This document shows, piece after piece, positions 8,025 through 15,488 of a stretch of 64,000 bases of DNA. The stretch comes from Lysobacter gummosus. GTDB lineage: Bacteria; Pseudomonadota; Gammaproteobacteria; Xanthomonadales; Xanthomonadaceae. The notes beneath the pieces are model-generated. The model did no database searches, was not told where the DNA came from, and was given only the letters and a program-made list of their open reading frames with translations. Position 1 is the first letter of the stretch. Each line of letters opens with the position of its first letter. The stretch is taken from NCBI RefSeq assembly GCF_001442805.1, contig NZ_CP011131.1, positions 2,170,001 to 2,234,000 of the forward strand, read 5' to 3'. Made by a program: the position numbers and the translations under genes.

Positions 8025-8642
8025 ATGGATCGAACCGCAAACCCAGATGCGTATTGGTGCCCGGTGCGAGTCGGGGTCATTTCCGGGGTGATGGCCCTGC
8101 ACGCGGCCTTGCTGCTGGCGCTGACGCTGCCGGTGGCCGCTCCGATTAAGCGCGGCGTTGAGTTCTTCGTGCCCTACGAGTGCACCGGGCTCGGTCTATG
8201 CACTGTGCCGCCTTATCGTGGGCCGCGTTACTACCGTTACTCCGCGCAGGGCATGAAGATCGCGGCCGTTGTCGCGGAGCCCATGACAATCGACGGCCGC
8301 GCCGATGTGGTGCCGGACATCGTGGCCAAAGGCGACCGGCTATCTGCCCCGGTCGTCGCCTATGCGAAGACCTTTGACAGCCGGCCGCGCGCGGTCGAAC
8401 TTCGGATTCTGGTATCCGAAACAGGTAGACCTCTGGATGTCCAGGTCGTGCGCGGAAGCGGCGATGCGCTCTTGGACCAAAACGCCGCGGACTACGCGCA
8501 GGAGCGTTGGCGATTCAAGCCGGCGCTCGATCGCGGACGGAAGGTGCGTTCGAGCGTGCGAGTGACGATGGAGTTCGACTTCCTCGGACAGAGCGAGAAT
8601 GCGGTTCGCTACGAGCCCTGGTTCGATCATCCGATCCCTTGA
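8025..8642 (+). CDS. TonB C-terminal-domain-like membrane protein, copy 2
   Basis: A 205-residue paralogue of the product of 5430-6053. Shared features in order: N-terminal 'NPDAYW.P.R.G.ISG....H.ALLLALTLPV' with one membrane segment, 'GLGLC..PP', 'PRYYRYSAQGMKI', 'PDIVAKGDRL', 'FDSRPRAVELRILVSETGRPLDVQVVRGSGDALLD' and 'WRFKPALDRGRKVRSSVRVTMEFDFLGQSE'. The last two blocks form a TonB C-terminal-like domain. Bases just before both starts are also alike (GCGCAAAGT-CCGGAAAACG), so the duplication included the upstream region. It lies 330 bases before the lanthipeptide precursor, but nothing links it to that system. Confidence 0.65.
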   Translation: MDRTANPDAYWCPVRVGVISGVMALHAALLLALTLPVAAPIKRGVEFFVPYECTGLGLCTVPPYRGPRYYRYSAQGMKIAAVVAEPMTIDGRADVVPDIVAKGDRLSAPVVAYAKTFDSRPRAVELRILVSETGRPLDVQVVRGSGDALLDQNAADYAQERWRFKPALDRGRKVRSSVRVTMEFDFLGQSENAVRYEPWFDHPIP

Positions 8643-8970
8643 GCGGTGGCACCCCGACGCCGCCGGTGCGTCGAGCCGAATCCGCGCAAAAAGACGGACG
8701 CGATGAAGGCTGGAACCCGCGCGAGGCCTGCGTTCCAGCTCCGATATCGCCCAGGACGCCCCCGCAAAAACTCTGCCGCGCCGCATATTTGACAGTAGCT
8801 AAGAACCCTGTTTAGAGTGCCAAAGTGGTATCTCTTGAAACACGTCGCCGATGCGAATCGGTTTGCGAGGGAGAGGCCGCGAGGTTGAAATCGATGTCCG
8901 GTGCGACGGGGTTTCGACACATGGAGCGGCCGTCTGCTGGGCGACATTCAGTACTCAAGGAGGACTAGCA
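8643..8970 (+). other. intergenic region upstream of the lanthipeptide locus
   Basis: About 330 bases with no convincing gene. It holds the candidate promoter at 8789-8817 and then a leader of about 150 bases before the precursor's ribosome-binding site; an in-frame upstream ATG at 8851 would extend the precursor by 40 residues but lacks a binding site. Confidence 0.5.
8789..8817 (+). promoter_or_regulatory. candidate promoter of the lanthipeptide locus
   Basis: A perfect -35 hexamer TTGACA (8789-8794) is followed 17 bases later by a poor -10, TTAGAG (8812-8817; TTTAGA one base earlier). It lies in the most A/T-rich part of the gap. The weak -10 suggests dependence on an activator, which is inference. 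Confidence 0.4.
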
Positions 8971-9156
8971 ATGCAAAGCAACGATATCGTCTCGGGCTGG
9001 CTCAATGGCGCCGACAGCGTCGATGGCTACGAGAATCCGGCGGGTCCGCTGTATCTGGAAGGCGAAAGCGCGGTAACCGATGCCATGCGGGCTCCGGTGA
9101 CGCATTCCACGTCGGTCTCCACTTGCCCCAACGGCCGCTGCTACTGCTGCATCTGA
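8971..9156 (+). CDS. lanA: class II lanthipeptide precursor (LanA)
   Basis: A 61-residue peptide beginning MQSNDIVSGWLNGADSV. The first ~40 residues are acidic (seven Asp/Glu, one Arg), as expected of a leader; the last ~20 are rich in Ser, Thr and Cys and end THSTSVSTCPNGRCYCCI, with Cys at 52, 57, 59 and 60 and six Ser/Thr between 44 and 51. These can form up to four thioether rings after dehydration. There is no Gly-Gly or Gly-Ala leader-cleavage motif, so the core boundary is unclear, perhaps after MRA (39-41). An excellent ribosome-binding site, AAGGAGGA, ends six bases before the ATG. The gene for a complete LanM follows 109 bases downstream, which is the main support for the assignment. 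Confidence 0.8.
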   Translation: MQSNDIVSGWLNGADSVDGYENPAGPLYLEGESAVTDAMRAPVTHSTSVSTCPNGRCYCCI

Positions 9157-9172
9157 GTTAGCCACGCGTCAT

Positions 9173-9203
9173 CGACGCGCAGCCCGGCACGGGTTGCGCG
9201 TCG
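9173..9203 (+). promoter_or_regulatory. intergenic hairpin between precursor and synthetase genes
   Basis: CGACGCGCA (9173-9181) pairs with TGCGCGTCG (9195-9203), and the helix continues through a G-T pair and CCC/GGG to a five-base loop (9186-9190): about 13 base pairs without a mismatch. There is no T tract after it, so it is more likely an RNA-stabilising or partial-attenuation structure that keeps precursor mRNA in excess of synthetase mRNA. Confidence 0.55.
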
Positions 9204-9265
9204 TCGCTGGCCCATCCGCGCGCGCCATCCTCGCGCCGCCGCCCAAATCCCAGACCGGTATCGCA

Positions 9266-12136
9266 ATGACCGAAAGCCGTATCCACGAGGGCTTCGGTCC
9301 GATCACCGATCATTTCACCGCCGCCGCGCGCGAGGCCTTCGAGGTCCGTCTCGCGGCCCTGGCTTCCGGCCTGGATGCGGACGAATCGCAACTGATCCGC
9401 GAGGCCGTCGCACAGGCTCTGTACTCCAACGCGCGGCTCAAGCTCAATCGCGTGCTGCTGCTGGAACTGCATGCGGCGAAGCTGGCCGGCGAACTCACCG
9501 CCGAGGATGAGCCGGGCCGTTTCGCGCAGTTCGTCGCCAAGGCGCTGCGCCCGGAATTTTCCGAACTTCTGTACGGTCGCTATCCGCCGCTGCGCGAGCG
9601 CCTGGAGCGCACGCTGAGCCAGCAGTGCCTTGCCATCGAAACGCTGATCGTGCGTTTGATCGCCGACCGCGCGCAGTTGGCGACCTTGCTCGGCGCCGCG
9701 CCCGGCCGCTTGATCGCGGTCACGCTCGATCAGGGCGATCTGCACGAAGGCGGGCAGACCGTGGCGCGGTTGAGTTTCGAGGCCGGGCAGGTCATGTACA
9801 AGCCGCGTTCGCTGCGTATCGACGCGGTGCTCGACGGTTTCCTCGCACACGTCTTCGAAGGCGACGGACGCATTCGCGTGCCGGCGGTGCTCGACCAGGG
9901 CGACTACGGCTGGGCCGCTTTCATCGAACATCGCTATTGCGACGGCGATGAAGAATTGCGCGGTTTTTATCGCGGCCTCGGCCATTGGCTGGCGATACTG
10001 CGCCTGCTCGGCGGTACCGACATCCATCTGGAAAATCTGGTCGCCGCCGGTCCAGTGCCGGTGGTGGTCGATGTCGAGAGCCTGTTCGCCGCCGCGCTGC
10101 CGGTGACGCCGTCGGGGTACGGCCAGGCCTACGATCTGGCGCAGACGCTGATTCAAAGCTCGGTGCTGCGCACCGGCATCGTGCCGTTCCGTGCGCCGGT
10201 GCTGGGCTTCGGCCGCGCGGATTTGTCCGCCGCCGGCGCGTTGCCGGGCGAGCAGCCGCAGTTGCAGGTTCCGGTCATCGCCGACGACGGCACCACCGAT
10301 GCGCGGGTGAAGATCGTCGAAGCGGAAATGGCGATGTCGCAGAACCATCCCAGCCCGAATCCGGATGTGTCGCGGTATTGGGACGAGATCAGCGACGCCT
10401 TTCTCGATGCCTCGCGGCGGCTGCGCCGGCTCGATGCCGACGGCGCGCTGGCGCCGCTGCTGGCCGCGTTCGAAGGCTGCCGCGCGCGCGAGGTGCGTCG
10501 CGCGACGCAGATCTACGTGGAAATCGGCCGCATGCTCTGGCATCCGGCGTCGCTGTACGACGAGCCCAAGTCGATCGAGCGCGCGCACAAGCTGTTCTCC
10601 AGCAGCGCCGGCACGGTGGCGTTCTCGGAAGAGGAAATCGCGCGCGAAATCCACGATCTGCGTTATGGCGACATTCCGATCTTCGCGCTGTCGTTGTCGC
10701 CAGAACGCATCGCGCAGACCTTCGCCAATTGGCGCGCGATGCGGATCGAGCTGGAGGAAATGACGATCCGCAGTTCGCTGGTCGTCACCCAGCTCAACAG
10801 CGGCGCCGACGGCCCGAGCGAACGCGACAGCCGTTCGCACTACGCCCGCCATCCGCATCGCGACCGGCTCGACGAACGCAGGCGCAAGCTCGCCGCCGAT
10901 ACGACCGAGCGTCTGCTGAATCTGGCGGTGCACGGCGAAGACGGTTCGACCACCTGGATCACGCCGGAGAGCTTCGGCAGCCAGGGTTGGCATGTGCAGC
11001 CCTTGGGCGGCGACACCTATTTCGGTCTCGGCGGCGTCGCCGTGGCCTTGGCTGGCTACCAGCACGAAGTGCGCAATGGCCGCGCCGATCCGGTGGCGGG
11101 CGTGGATGAGGCGCTGGAAGGCGCCTTGGTCGCGCTGCAGAGTCTGGTCGAGGCCGAGCCGGCGCCGGCGACGGTGGGCGGCTTCACCGGTGACGGCAGC
11201 CGCATCTGGGCCTGGCTGGTGCTGCACGATCTGCTCGGGCGGCCGCAGTTGCTGGCCAATGCCTGCGCCTGCGCGCAAGCGCTGGAGCAAAAAGGCTTCG
11301 ACGACGATCGCAGCCTGGATATCACCGACGGCAGTTGCGGCGCGATCGCGCCGCTGCTGGGTCTTGCCGAGGCCACCGGCGACCGGCGTTGGCTGGCGCT
11401 GGCCGCGCGCGCCGCGACGCGCCTGCAATCGGCGGTGCGCAGCGATGAGCGCGGAACCTATTGGCAGACGCTGGAACTGGCCGATCCGATCGGCGGCTTC
11501 GCCCACGGCGGTTACGGCATCGGCTGGGCCTTGGCGCGCCTGGCGCGCAGCGATGCGGGCAGCGAATCCGAACGCAGGCATTGGAACGAACTCGCCGACG
11601 CCGCGTTCGCCTTCCAGGATTCGTTGTTCGACGCCTCGATCGGCAACTGGCGCGATGTGCGCATGCAGGACACGGTGAACTTTCCGACCTGGTGCAACGG
11701 CGGCGTCGGCATCGGCCTGGCCGCGGCGGATCTGTATGCGCGCAGCGGCGATCCGCGCGATCTGCGCGACATGCGCCGCGCGGTGGCGGCGGCGCGCGGG
11801 CAGTGGGGCTTTACCCACACGCTGTGTCACGGCGATTTCTCGTTGTGGGAACTGCTGGTGCGCGCGTCCTTGCTCGATCCGGACGCCAGCGCCATCGATC
11901 GCGACGACGCCACCGCCGAAGTCGTTTCGGCGATCGAGGAACACGGCATCGTCGGCGGCATCACCAAGCAGGCGTTCACGCCGGGATTGATGACCGGCCT
12001 GGCCGGGGCGATCCACGGGCTCAGCCGCATGCATCCTGAGTGCGATCTGGCTTCGCCGCTGTTGCTGGAATGCAAGCGGCAGAGCGGTTTGAAGACGCGC
12101 ACGTCAGCGGATGCAGAAGCGCTGGCGGTCTCGTAG
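9266..12136 (+). CDS. lanM: class II lanthipeptide synthetase LanM
   Basis: A 956-residue bifunctional enzyme that phosphorylates and eliminates Ser/Thr of the precursor and then joins Cys to the dehydro residues. N-terminal dehydratase domain (about 80-580, DUF4135): 'GDLHEGG' near 157, 'YKPRSLRIDAV' near 175, and the kinase-like 'TDIHLENL...PVVVDVESLF' near 251-275. C-terminal LanC-like cyclase (about 600-940): 'GGFAHGGYGIGW' near 742, zinc ligands Cys810 in TWCNGG, and Cys854-His855 in LCHGD. All expected catalytic and zinc residues I can recall are present, so it looks active. The ATG at 9266 is chosen; an in-frame GTG... no, the more upstream frame opening at 9194 would start inside the intergenic hairpin. 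No transporter or protease gene follows; an intrinsic terminator does. Confidence 0.93.
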   Translation: MTESRIHEGFGPITDHFTAAAREAFEVRLAALASGLDADESQLIREAVAQALYSNARLKLNRVLLLELHAAKLAGELTAEDEPGRFAQFVAKALRPEFSELLYGRYPPLRERLERTLSQQCLAIETLIVRLIADRAQLATLLGAAPGRLIAVTLDQGDLHEGGQTVARLSFEAGQVMYKPRSLRIDAVLDGFLAHVFEGDGRIRVPAVLDQGDYGWAAFIEHRYCDGDEELRGFYRGLGHWLAILRLLGGTDIHLENLVAAGPVPVVVDVESLFAAALPVTPSGYGQAYDLAQTLIQSSVLRTGIVPFRAPVLGFGRADLSAAGALPGEQPQLQVPVIADDGTTDARVKIVEAEMAMSQNHPSPNPDVSRYWDEISDAFLDASRRLRRLDADGALAPLLAAFEGCRAREVRRATQIYVEIGRMLWHPASLYDEPKSIERAHKLFSSSAGTVAFSEEEIAREIHDLRYGDIPIFALSLSPERIAQTFANWRAMRIELEEMTIRSSLVVTQLNSGADGPSERDSRSHYARHPHRDRLDERRRKLAADTTERLLNLAVHGEDGSTTWITPESFGSQGWHVQPLGGDTYFGLGGVAVALAGYQHEVRNGRADPVAGVDEALEGALVALQSLVEAEPAPATVGGFTGDGSRIWAWLVLHDLLGRPQLLANACACAQALEQKGFDDDRSLDITDGSCGAIAPLLGLAEATGDRRWLALAARAATRLQSAVRSDERGTYWQTLELADPIGGFAHGGYGIGWALARLARSDAGSESERRHWNELADAAFAFQDSLFDASIGNWRDVRMQDTVNFPTWCNGGVGIGLAAADLYARSGDPRDLRDMRRAVAAARGQWGFTHTLCHGDFSLWELLVRASLLDPDASAIDRDDATAEVVSAIEEHGIVGGITKQAFTPGLMTGLAGAIHGLSRMHPECDLASPLLLECKRQSGLKTRTSADAEALAVS

Positions 12137-12145
12137 GACCCGAAG

Positions 12146-12175
12146 GGCTCTGCTTCGGTGCGGAGCCTCTTTTTT
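12146..12175 (+). terminator. intrinsic terminator of the lanthipeptide locus
   Basis: GGCTCTGC (12146-12153) pairs with GCGGAGCC (12160-12167) around loop TTCGGT, followed by TCTTTTTT. It lies ten bases after the LanM stop and closes the two-gene unit. Confidence 0.85.
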
Positions 12176-12178
12176 GCT

Positions 12179-12244
12179 CGTCATTCCCGCGAACGCGGGC
12201 TCTGCTTTACTTCGGCGCAGCGAACATCAGGGTCTTTCGTGCGG
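12179..12244 (-). repeat. dispersed 66-72 bp repeat, copy in reverse orientation
   Basis: Read on the minus strand this is CGCACGAAAG...CGCCGAAGTAAAGCAGAGC and then the palindrome CCCGCGTTCGCGGGAATGACG. It is a slightly diverged copy of the two 72-bp units at 45302-45373 and 45716-45787. No coding capacity. Confidence 0.8.
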
Positions 12245-12271
12245 GGGGCGGCGTGCCGCTCCCGGGCGATT

Positions 12272-12949
12272 TCAGACGGGGTTGCAGGCGACCCAACCCT
12301 TGAAGGTAAACCCGGCATAGAACAGTTCGACTCGCTCGAAGCCGGCTTCCTCCAGCAAGGCCGCATCCTGCTCGGGCGAGAGCATAGGCAGGCGGCTGTT
12401 GATCGCGGCGACGGCGTTGGCGGCATCCACCATGGGCACGCCGGACGCCGCCGCGAATGCCGCGTAGCGATGGAGCCAGCGCAGCCTCTGCTCTTGCGCT
12501 TGCGGAACGCTGTGATGGGCGACGATGAGCGGCGCGCCGGGTTTCAGGCGCCGCCTGATTTCGCGCAGCGTGTGCAGGCGCTCATCGCTGGGCAGGAAGT
12601 GCAAGGTCAGCAGGCAGGTGGCGCCGTCGAAGGGGCCCAACGGCGCGGTGTCGATATAGCCTTCGAACAGCTCGACCCGCGTCGCGAGCGGGCCCAGGGT
12701 GGCTTCGGCGAGTTTCAGCATCTCCGCCGACGGGTCCACGCCGACCAGCCGCCATTGCGGATGCGCTTCGGCGAAGACCTTCAACTCCAGGCCGCCTCCG
12801 GCGCCCAGAACCAGGACGTGGCCGTCATCGGGAACGGTTTCGGCCAGCAGCAGCTCGGTCATCTGCTGCAGGGCATGAAAGCCCGGCACCTGCCTGACGG
12901 GGCCTTGCGCGTAGCGGGCGACCGCTTGTGGATCGGAGAACGACGACAC
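12272..12949 (-). CDS. class I SAM-dependent methyltransferase
   Basis: A 225-residue soluble protein starting at a GTG with GGAG seven bases upstream. Motif I, 'VLVLGAGGGLELKVFAEAHPQWRLVGVDPS' (about 45-75), binds S-adenosylmethionine, with the acidic end of strand beta2 at 'GVDPS'; 'PFDGATCLLTLHFLPSDERL' (about 108-128) and 'LKPGAPLIVAHHS' (about 137-150) complete the Rossmann fold. The general order resembles small-molecule and CmoA-like methyltransferases, but no substrate can be assigned. It is a single gene read towards the LanM gene; the dispersed repeat lies between them. Confidence 0.8.
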   Translation of the reverse strand: MSSFSDPQAVARYAQGPVRQVPGFHALQQMTELLLAETVPDDGHVLVLGAGGGLELKVFAEAHPQWRLVGVDPSAEMLKLAEATLGPLATRVELFEGYIDTAPLGPFDGATCLLTLHFLPSDERLHTLREIRRRLKPGAPLIVAHHSVPQAQEQRLRWLHRYAAFAAASGVPMVDAANAVAAINSRLPMLSPEQDAALLEEAGFERVELFYAGFTFKGWVACNPV

Positions 12950-13026
12950 AACCGGGCTCCAGCGTGGGGTTCAGGCGCTTCATGCTACTGCAAGGGCTAC
13001 ATCTGAAAACACGCGCGATGATTGAG

Positions 13027-13177
13027 CCCCTCTCCCGCTTGCCACCCAAGGTGACTTCCTTCGGGGCGCGGGAGAGGGGTTGGGGTGAGGGCCCGCCAGC
13101 TGTTGCGGAACTCAAGAGCATTCGCGCCTATGGCGCTCATACCCTCACCCCGGCCCTCTCCCGCAAGCGGGAGAGGG
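13027..13177. repeat. imperfect inverted intergenic repeat (CCCTCTCCCGC type)
   Basis: The first arm (13027-13093) holds CCCTCTCCCGCTTGC ... GCGGGAGAGGGG ... GGGTGAGGGC and the second arm (13139-13177) is nearly its reverse complement. The first arm carries about 25 extra bases in its loop. The same unit occurs at 59857-59972. Such elements are frequent between genes of xanthomonads. Confidence 0.75.
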
Positions 13178-13256
13178 AGAGGGAAGGGAGAGGGAGCGGA
13201 TGCGGTTTTACTGACAGGTTCAGCGGCGGCTTTCGCGATAGTAAGCATCGGCTGCA

Positions 13257-14717
13257 CTACCTCGCCGCAGCCGCCCCAAACCAAATGCCGAGCGCCTCCA
13301 CAAGCCCGGCCTGATTTCCCTCGCCCACCCAAGCCACGTAGCCATCCGGCCGTATCAACACGGCGCTCGGCGCCGCGACGATACCCAACACCGGAAGCTC
13401 CCACTCACCCGCGTACTCGGCATCGATCGACCGCACCCGCTCGCTCCAGTCACCAAGGTCGCAACCGCCGGCCCCGGCGAAGTTGATCAACAGCGGCCGC
13501 GCCTCATGGAGCAAGCTGAAGACCCGCAGCGGACCATCGGCGGTGATCACGTCGAGATCGGGCATGCGGCGTCCCAGCAGCGGATGCCCCGCGCCGAGGT
13601 CGTAGTGAATGTTCAAGCCGGCCATCTGCGCGGCGAATCGCTTGCCCGCCTCATCGGTGCCTAGCATCTCGGTAACCGCATCGCCCACGGCCTTGCTGCG
13701 TGCGTCGGTGCGACGCAGCACGGTCTGCGCCATCGTGTTGCGCAATACGCGCGCGCCGACCGGATGGCGTTCGGCGTGGTAGCTGTCGAGCAGGGTCTCC
13801 GGCGATATCCGCTTGATCACCTGGGCCAGCTTCCATCCCAGGTTCACCGCATCCTGCACGCCGATGTTGAGGCCCTGGCCACCCATCGGCGGATGCACGT
13901 GGGCGGCGTCGCCGGCCAGCAGGACGCGGCGGTCGCGGTACGCGGCGGCCTGGCGGACCATGTCGGTGAAGCGGGAAATCCACGCGAAATCGTGGATGCC
14001 GTAGTCGCTTCCATAGATGCCGGTCAGCGCCGCGCGGACATCGTCGCCGTTGGGTTCGGTGTCCAGGCGCAGTTCCCGTTCGGTCAGCACCAGCCGCACT
14101 GTGTCGCCGTCGCCCTTGCCGATGCCGTGGATACCGGCGGCGTCCTCGTGAAAGCCCCACTTGGGTTCTTCGCTCATCGCCGCTTCGGCGATCAGCCAAC
14201 TGGTGGTCGCGTCCCAGCCCGCGAACTCGATGCCGGCGGTCTTGCGCACGACGCTGCGGCCGCCGTCGCAACCGACCAGATACTGCGCGCGCAGCGAGCG
14301 ACCGTCGGACAGCATCACCTCGACGCCGTCCTCGTCCTGCGCGAAATCGGTCACCTCCAGGCCGCGATAGAGCCTAACCGGCAATTCGCCGACCCACTCG
14401 GCCAGGATGCGTTCGATATGCTTCTGCCACAGCCCCAGCACGTAGTTGTGACGGGTAGGGCAGTCGCCGATATCCAGGGGAACATGGAAGTGGACTTGAG
14501 AATGCGGCCGTCCTTCCGAGACGAAACGCTCGACGATGCCGCGCTGATCCAGAACCTCGAGCGTGCGCGAATGCAGGCCGCCGGCGCGCGAGCCCTGCAG
14601 GTCCTGGCTGGCGCGCCGCTCGACGACGGCGACATCGATTCCGGCCAGGGCCAGTTCGCCCGCCAGCATCAGCCCGGTCGGGCCGCCTCCGGCGATCACC
14701 ACCGCATGCGCCGTCAT
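13257..14717 (-). CDS. FAD-dependent aromatic monooxygenase (rifampicin-monooxygenase-like)
   Basis: A 486-residue flavoprotein of the p-hydroxybenzoate hydroxylase class A family. 'AVVIAGGGPTGLMLAGELALAGIDVAVVERR' (residues about 5-35) is the FAD dinucleotide fold; 'YLVGCDGGRSVVRK' (about 150) is the DG motif that contacts FAD and NADPH; 'LLAGDAAHVHPPMGGQGLNIGVQDAVNLGWKL' (about 270-300) is the GD motif. The C-terminal thioredoxin-like tail ends 'VLIRPDGYVAWVGEG', as in rifampicin monooxygenase and polyketide-tailoring hydroxylases. It hydroxylates an aromatic substrate with NAD(P)H and O2; the substrate is unknown. RidA and a LysR regulator are just upstream, but a direct link is not shown. 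Confidence 0.85.
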   Translation of the reverse strand: MTAHAVVIAGGGPTGLMLAGELALAGIDVAVVERRASQDLQGSRAGGLHSRTLEVLDQRGIVERFVSEGRPHSQVHFHVPLDIGDCPTRHNYVLGLWQKHIERILAEWVGELPVRLYRGLEVTDFAQDEDGVEVMLSDGRSLRAQYLVGCDGGRSVVRKTAGIEFAGWDATTSWLIAEAAMSEEPKWGFHEDAAGIHGIGKGDGDTVRLVLTERELRLDTEPNGDDVRAALTGIYGSDYGIHDFAWISRFTDMVRQAAAYRDRRVLLAGDAAHVHPPMGGQGLNIGVQDAVNLGWKLAQVIKRISPETLLDSYHAERHPVGARVLRNTMAQTVLRRTDARSKAVGDAVTEMLGTDEAGKRFAAQMAGLNIHYDLGAGHPLLGRRMPDLDVITADGPLRVFSLLHEARPLLINFAGAGGCDLGDWSERVRSIDAEYAGEWELPVLGIVAAPSAVLIRPDGYVAWVGEGNQAGLVEALGIWFGAAAAR

Positions 14718-14948
14718 GGCCGCGCTCCGATCGCCTGTTCACTGTTCCCGCGCGATGCGTACTTCGATAGCGGCAGTCTCATTGCGCACCTCCTCGTTGC
14801 TTGAGTTCGGTGGGCGATTGAGCATCACGGCGGGGGGCTTGCCACAAGCCCGGGGTGGTTTAGGATAGTGATAGGGAAGGGCCGCGAATTATCGCCACGG
14901 GTTCATCTAGCGCGGACGAAGCCCTTTCCTGCCCGGCCTCGGCCGCGA

Positions 14949-15347
14949 TCACTCGCCCTGCGGCAGCCTGGCGATCACCTTGATCTCGAAATCGAACCCA
15001 TACAGCCAGGTCACGCCGATGCCGGTCAGGGTCGGGTGCGGCGCGTCGCCCCAATACTCGGGCAGGACTTTCCAGATCGTGTCGAACTTCGATTCGGGAT
15101 CGACGATGAACACGGTCGCGTCGATCACATCCTCGAAGGTGCAACCCGCCGCTTGCAAAACCGCATTCAGATTTTCGAACGCTAGCCGCACCTGCGCCTG
15201 CAGATCCGGCTCGGGCGAGCCGTCTTCGCGGCTGCCGACCTGTCCGGATACGAACAGGAAACCGTTCGAGCGGATCGCCGGCGAATAACGATTGCGTTCG
15301 TACAGCGCTTGCCGTCCGCTGGGAAAAACCACGTCGCGCTTGCTCAT
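14949..15347 (-). CDS. RidA family protein
   Basis: A 132-residue soluble protein of the RidA/YjgF/UK114 superfamily, which hydrolyses reactive enamines/imines or acts as a similar small deaminase in degradation pathways. 'YSPAIRSNGFLFVSGQVG' near residue 22, 'QVRLAFENLNAVLQAAGCTFEDVIDATVFIVD' near 53-85 and the C-terminal 'LTGIGVTWLYGFDFEIKVIARL' are family blocks. The usual C-terminal substrate-binding Arg region is altered (Ile-Lys-Val-Ile-Ala), so it belongs to one of the divergent subgroups. The ATG at 15347 was chosen because it begins the conserved domain. Divergent LysR gene at 15489 suggests regulation by it. Confidence 0.85.
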   Translation of the reverse strand: MSKRDVVFPSGRQALYERNRYSPAIRSNGFLFVSGQVGSREDGSPEPDLQAQVRLAFENLNAVLQAAGCTFEDVIDATVFIVDPESKFDTIWKVLPEYWGDAPHPTLTGIGVTWLYGFDFEIKVIARLPQGE

Positions 15348-15446
15348 GCACACCTCGATCCATGGGCCGCAACCGGCCCGTTGTTGACGATGCCAGGACT
15401 GTAGAGCGGCCCGGCGCGCGGATAAACGCGCGCGTCCACCCATCAC

Positions 15447-15465
15447 TGTTTGTAGAATCCAAACA
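15447..15465. promoter_or_regulatory. candidate LysR operator TGTTTG-N7-CAAACA
   Basis: A perfect 6-bp inverted repeat with a 7-base spacer lies in the 141-base gap between the divergent ridA-like and LysR genes. It fits the T-N11-A dyad bound by LysR proteins. The spacer plus one flank reads TAGAAT, a possible -10 for the LysR gene, so binding would also be autoregulatory. Inference only. Confidence 0.55.
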
Positions 15466-15488
15466 ATCTTCGAGCGCCTGGAGCGGTG

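Noticed and set aside
8851..9156. Longer 101-codon form of the lanthipeptide precursor
   Set aside because: The upstream ATG has no ribosome-binding site, while AAGGAGGA sits correctly before the ATG at 8971.
9158..12034. Long minus-strand frame opposite LanM
   Set aside because: LanM motifs are all on the + strand; this one has no motif and starts within the precursor region.
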